NCBI GenBank assembly: GCA_017938485.1
Contig: JAGBBM010000052.1
Span: forward strand, 1 to 43,768
From: Lachnospiraceae bacterium
GTDB taxonomy: Bacteria > Bacillota > Clostridia > Lachnospirales > Lachnospiraceae
Direction: 5' to 3'
DNA length: 43,768 bases
A model generated the notes under the pieces. That model searched no databases, was not told the origin of the DNA, and saw only the letters and a program-made list of their open reading frames with translations. Within the stretch, counting starts at the first letter, position 1; every line of letters starts with the position of its first letter. This document shows positions 40,294-43,768 of the stretch, one piece after another. The translations under genes and the position numbers were made by a program.

Positions 40294-41307
40294 GTGGTTA
40301 ATATTGACATAGGAATAGATCTTGGATCTTCAAATACAGTAATATATATTAAAGATAAAGGCGTAGTTGTTAATCAGCCTTCTGTAGTAGCATATGAGGT
40401 TAAGGGCAAAAGAGTTATAGCCGTAGGTAACAAGGCAAAGAAAATGCTTGGAAAAACTCCGGAAGAGATAGAGGTTGTAAGACCAATAAGAAACGGAGTT
40501 ATATCTGACTATACTCTCACAGAGAGAATGGTTAAGGCCTATGTTAGAAATGCTATCCAGCAAAGACGTATATGGGGAAGACCTACGATTTGTGTATGTG
40601 TTCCTAGTGGAGTTACTGATGTAGAAAGACGTGCAGTTGAAGATGCGGTTTATAGAACTGGTGCAAAGATGGTTTATATTCTTGAAGAACCCTTTGCAGC
40701 TGCTGTGGGTACAAAGGTGGATATAGATGGACAGTATGGTCGAATGATTGTTGACATAGGAGGAGGTACAACAGATATTGCCGTAGTATCAAAAGGAAGT
40801 GTAAATTATAGTTCATCTATGAAAGTAGCTGGTGATGCTTTTGATGAAGCTATAATTAAGTATGTACGAAATAGACACAATGTTTTGCTTGGTGATGTGT
40901 CTGCTGAACAATTAAAGATAGATATTGGCTCAGTATATCCACGTGAAAAAGATGCTGTTGGATATGCGAAGGGAAAGGAATTGGTTAGAGGTCTTCCTAC
41001 AAAGCTTACGGTTAAGTCCTCAGAGATGATTGAGGCAACAAAAGAAGTTGTGGGACAAATTTTGGATGCAATAAAACTGGCCATGGAAACTATTCAACCT
41101 GAACTTGTAGCGGATATATCAGAGAGAGGTATTCTTCTTACTGGTGGAGGAAGCAAAATATTTGGAATAGATAAGCTTATAGAAGAAAAGCTAGGCGTAA
41201 AGGCTAAAGTTGTACCTAATCCTGAACTTGCAGTAGCAACAGGTGCAGGAACTGCCAATGCCTACACAGATATGCAGGTTAAGAAACTGGTTATAAAAGA
41301 AGATTAA
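40294..41307 (+). CDS. mreB: MreB/Mbl rod-shape actin homologue
   Basis: MreB-family proteins form membrane-bound filaments that direct side-wall peptidoglycan synthesis. The 337-residue protein has the actin-fold nucleotide motifs: phosphate-1 [13 protein letters not shown], phosphate-2 [12 protein letters not shown], and adenosine [13 protein letters not shown]. Connect regions EEPFAAAVG and the usual [10 protein letters not shown] are present. MreB, Mbl and MreBH cannot be separated by eye. The frame is open to 40258, but AAGGGGA with a 7-base spacer fixes GTG 40294, giving a normal length. mreC and mreD do not follow, so this is probably not the mreBCD locus but a second copy. ygiQ starts 16 bases downstream. 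Confidence 0.94.
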   Translation: MVNIDIGIDLGSSNTVIYIKDKGVVVNQPSVVAYEVKGKRVIAVGNKAKKMLGKTPEEIEVVRPIRNGVISDYTLTERMVKAYVRNAIQQRRIWGRPTICVCVPSGVTDVERRAVEDAVYRTGAKMVYILEEPFAAAVGTKVDIDGQYGRMIVDIGGGTTDIAVVSKGSVNYSSSMKVAGDAFDEAIIKYVRNRHNVLLGDVSAEQLKIDIGSVYPREKDAVGYAKGKELVRGLPTKLTVKSSEMIEATKEVVGQILDAIKLAMETIQPELVADISERGILLTGGGSKIFGIDKLIEEKLGVKAKVVPNPELAVATGAGTANAYTDMQVKKLVIKED

Positions 41308-41323
41308 GAAAGGTAAGTGCCTG

Positions 41324-43264
41324 ATGCACAAATTTGATTACGAGTATGATGGCAGATTTTTGCCACTTAATTATGAAGAAATGAAAGAAAGAGGTTGGGA
41401 ACAGCCGGATTTTGTATTTATTTTGGGTGATGCTTATGTGGATCACCCTTCTTTTGGTCCCGCTATTATAAGTCGTGTGCTTGAACTTAATGGTTACAAG
41501 GTTGCTATGATTTCTCAGCCTGATTGGAAGGATACGAGTAGTATTGATATATATGGTATGCCAAGACTAGGATTTTTAGTATGTGCCGGCAATATGGATT
41601 CCATGGTTAATCACTATTCTGTATCTAAAAAAAGAAGACAGACAGATGCTTACACTCCAGGAGGAGTGATGGGAAAACGTCCAGATTATGCCACTGTGGT
41701 ATATTGTAATCTTATAAGAAGAAAATACAAGAATGTGCCTATTATAATCGGAGGGATTGAAGCGAGCTTAAGGCGTCTTGCTCATTATGATTATTGGTCA
41801 AACAGATTAAAACATTCAGTTATTGTTGATTCCCAGGCTGATATTCTCATATATGGAATGGGGGAAAAAGCTATAGTGGAGGTAGCGGATGCTTTAAATA
41901 GTGGCATAGATGTAAAGGATATATCCTTTGTGGAGGGAACGGTTTATAAGGCTAAGAACCTTGATAATGTGGTGGATTACATCACCTTGCCGGAGTTTAA
42001 GGAACTTACCGAGGATAAAATTAACTACGCAAAAAGCTTTAAGATTCAATACGAAAATACAGACCATTTTACAGGAAAAACCTTGGTGGAAAAATATAAT
42101 GATCACCAGTATGTAATACAAAATAGACCGGCAGCTCCCCTTACTGAGGCAGAAATGGATAGGGTATATTCTCTTGATTACACAAGAACCTATCATCCAA
42201 GCTATGAGGCTGAAGGCGGAATACCCGCCATATCAGAAATTAAGTTTAGCTTAGTTAGTAATAGAGGGTGTTTTGGAGGTTGTAGCTTCTGCGCTCTTAC
42301 CTTTCATCAGGGAAGGATGTTACAGACAAGAAGTCATAAATCCATAATACAAGAAGCAGAAAAAATGATTTGGGATCCAGAGTTTAAAGGGTACATTCAT
42401 GATGTGGGTGGTCCTACAGCTAACTTTAGACAAAAGGCCTGTGAGAAACAGAAGACACTGGGAGTGTGCAAGAACAAACAATGTTTATTCCCAAAACCTT
42501 GTCAGAATCTTGTGGTAGACCATTCTGATTACCTTGAACTTCTAAGAAAGCTTCGTGAATTACCGAATGTCAAGAAAGTATTTATTCGTTCAGGAATAAG
42601 ATTTGACTATCTAATGGCTGATGAAAACGACGAGTTTTTCTATGAACTTTGCAAGCATCATATCAGTGGACAGCTTAAGGTGGCACCTGAACACATATCA
42701 GATAATGTATTATCAAAGATGGGTAAACCAGAAAATTCAGTGTATAGGGCCTTTTGCGAGAAATACAAAAAGATAAATGAGAAACTTGATATGAAACAGT
42801 ATCTTGTTCCATACCTTATGTCATCTCATCCGGGTTCTACTATGAAGGATGCAGTAAAACTGGCGGAGTATCTTAGAGATTTAGGGTATATGCCGGAGCA
42901 GGTTCAGGATTTTTATCCGACCCCTTCAACCATATCCACCTGTATGTACTACACAGGGGTGGACCCAAGAACTATGGAGAAGGTGTATGTACCTATTTCA
43001 CCTCATGAAAAGGCTATGCAAAGAGCACTCATACAGTATAGAAATCCTAAGAATTATGAGTTGGTACATGAGGCGCTTACTATTGCAAAACGTACGGATT
43101 TAATAGGCTTTGATAAAAAGTGCCTCATTAGGCCGAGAAAGAACGACGAACACTTCCGACCAGACAAGACAGGAAGAAACAATCAGAAAAATAGCGGTAA
43201 GAATACTGCTAATAATAAAAATAAAAAAACCATACGAAATGTTCACAAAAAGAAGAAAAAGTAA
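41324..43264 (+). CDS. ygiQ: YgiQ-family radical SAM protein
   Basis: This is a 646-residue member of the YgiQ family, of unknown reaction. The N-terminal part (about 1-290) holds the family-specific domain with [14 protein letters not shown] and [17 protein letters not shown]. The radical SAM core binds [4Fe-4S] by CxxxCxxC at C316, C320, C323 ([17 protein letters not shown]) and makes a deoxyadenosyl radical. A second Cys group ([14 protein letters not shown]) may hold another cluster. The C-terminal 40 residues are Lys/Asn-rich. The ATG at 41324 follows AAGAAAGGT, 16 bases after mreB, so the two are likely cotranscribed. Confidence 0.93.
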   Translation: MHKFDYEYDGRFLPLNYEEMKERGWEQPDFVFILGDAYVDHPSFGPAIISRVLELNGYKVAMISQPDWKDTSSIDIYGMPRLGFLVCAGNMDSMVNHYSVSKKRRQTDAYTPGGVMGKRPDYATVVYCNLIRRKYKNVPIIIGGIEASLRRLAHYDYWSNRLKHSVIVDSQADILIYGMGEKAIVEVADALNSGIDVKDISFVEGTVYKAKNLDNVVDYITLPEFKELTEDKINYAKSFKIQYENTDHFTGKTLVEKYNDHQYVIQNRPAAPLTEAEMDRVYSLDYTRTYHPSYEAEGGIPAISEIKFSLVSNRGCFGGCSFCALTFHQGRMLQTRSHKSIIQEAEKMIWDPEFKGYIHDVGGPTANFRQKACEKQKTLGVCKNKQCLFPKPCQNLVVDHSDYLELLRKLRELPNVKKVFIRSGIRFDYLMADENDEFFYELCKHHISGQLKVAPEHISDNVLSKMGKPENSVYRAFCEKYKKINEKLDMKQYLVPYLMSSHPGSTMKDAVKLAEYLRDLGYMPEQVQDFYPTPSTISTCMYYTGVDPRTMEKVYVPISPHEKAMQRALIQYRNPKNYELVHEALTIAKRTDLIGFDKKCLIRPRKNDEHFRPDKTGRNNQKNSGKNTANNKNKKTIRNVHKKKKK

Positions 43265-43276
43265 GGGCTTATATTA

Positions 43277-43305
43277 TTGCGAAACAATTTCAAATATGGT
43301 ATTAT
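43277..43305 (+). promoter_or_regulatory. Predicted extended -10 promoter of the thiolase gene
   Basis: TTGCGA at 43277-43282, a 17-base spacer ending in TGG, and TATTAT at 43300-43305. The inverted repeat AAGAACA (43306-43312) and TGTTCTT (43331-43337) straddles the expected start and leader. Confidence 0.6.
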
Positions 43306-43369
43306 AAGAACAAGCGTGTCGAGACGTAAGTGTTCTTGGCACAAATAAGAAATGGAGGATGATAAAATC

Positions 43370-43768
43370 ATGTCAAAGAAAGTAGTTTTAGCAGGCGCAT
43401 GTCGTACAGCAATTGGTACTATGGGTGGAACTTTAAGTAACACACCTGCAGCAGAGCTTGGTGCAATCGTAATTAAGGAAGCATTAAACAGAGCAGGAGT
43501 TGCTCCAGAAGCAGTTGATCAGGTATATATGGGTTGTGTAATCCAGGCTGGCTTAGGTCAGAATGTTGCACGTCAGGCATCTATTAAGGCAGGACTTCCA
43601 AATGAGGTTCCAGCTGTAACAATAAATGTAGTATGTGGTTCAGGTCTTAACTGTGTAAATATGGCAGCTCAGATGATTATGGCTGGTGAGGCTGATATCG
43701 TTGTAGCTGGTGGTATGGAGAACATGTCAATGGCTCCATATGCTCTTGATAAGGCTCGTTTTGGTTAC
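43370..43768 (+). CDS. thlA: Acetyl-CoA acetyltransferase (thiolase), 5' part
   Basis: The first 133 codons of a thiolase run off the right edge. The enzyme condenses two acetyl-CoA into acetoacetyl-CoA, the entry step of butyrate synthesis in clostridia. The N-terminus [20 protein letters not shown] and the active-site Cys89 in [10 protein letters not shown] are clear, followed by [25 protein letters not shown] with a 10-base spacer supports ATG 43370. Its codon use is biased towards a small set (for example GCA, GGT, CTT), as in highly expressed genes. Whether crt, hbd and bcd follow cannot be seen. Confidence 0.94.
   Translation, partial: MSKKVVLAGACRTAIGTMGGTLSNTPAAELGAIVIKEALNRAGVAPEAVDQVYMGCVIQAGLGQNVARQASIKAGLPNEVPAVTINVVCGSGLNCVNMAAQMIMAGEADIVVAGGMENMSMAPYALDKARFGY

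Overview
The window is an A+T-rich stretch of a low-GC Gram-positive chromosome, most likely a Clostridia member of the family Lachnospiraceae. The clues are a division and cell-wall cluster ending in ftsZ, an FtsZ that starts at TTG with the N-terminus MLEIK, NfnAB-type ferredoxin/NAD(P)H reductase genes, a YgiQ radical-SAM gene, a thiolase with clostridial-type signals, many AGGAGG ribosome-binding sites with GTG/TTG starts, and tRNA genes without encoded CCA. I cannot place it to genus or species. No phage, insertion sequence, CRISPR array or rRNA was seen.

Layout. 1-7479: the 3' end of a cell-division (dcw) cluster: the tail of an upstream gene, a class B PBP, mraY, murD, ftsW, divIB, and ftsZ with its own promoter and a terminator. 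7510-10125: a two-FHA-domain ABCG-type transporter. 10279-16780: a co-directional run of a leaderless lytic transglycosylase, the NAD(P)HX repair enzyme, alanine racemase, a MazF toxin without a visible antitoxin, a CBS/CorC protein, YebC and a membrane protein. 16816-17511: a seven-gene tRNA operon on the minus strand behind a consensus promoter. 17726-20650: an AEC transporter, tRNA-Val and tRNA-Met, and a secreted class 3 lipase with RTX-like glycine repeats. 20719-21753 (minus): a TPM-domain membrane protein with an extreme Gly/Arg/His-rich N-terminus. 21997-26429: ispF with an odd Cys tail, a GNAT, nfnA-nfnB and a small membrane protein. 26479-28839 (minus): a wall-anchored adhesin with Cna-B/SpaA repeats. 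28966-33159: a CmpB-like membrane protein, a small minus-strand gene, queH, a SprA-like putative metalloprotease, a double-HTH regulator, thyA and dfrA.

33302-41307 is the most unusual part. It holds a YbjQ-type protein with a C-terminal zinc ribbon, a TPR protein with a long acidic tail of 65-residue repeats, and a 1007-residue protein made of Lys/Glu/Pro repeats, a helix of about 385 residues rich in Glu, Lys, Arg and Ala, and a SpoVK/CbbX-like AAA+ domain with destroyed Walker motifs. An MreB homologue follows. I propose these as a candidate cytoplasmic scaffold linked to cell shape. That is inference from architecture and gene order only. The window closes with a YgiQ radical-SAM protein and the first 133 codons of an acetyl-CoA acetyltransferase behind a strong promoter.

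Functionally, envelope growth dominates: septal and side-wall synthesis (PBP, MraY, MurD, FtsW, DivIB, FtsZ, MreB), the D-alanine supply (Alr), wall turnover (lytic transglycosylase) and surface display. Housekeeping metabolism covers folate/thymidylate, isoprenoids, redox balance and tRNA modification.
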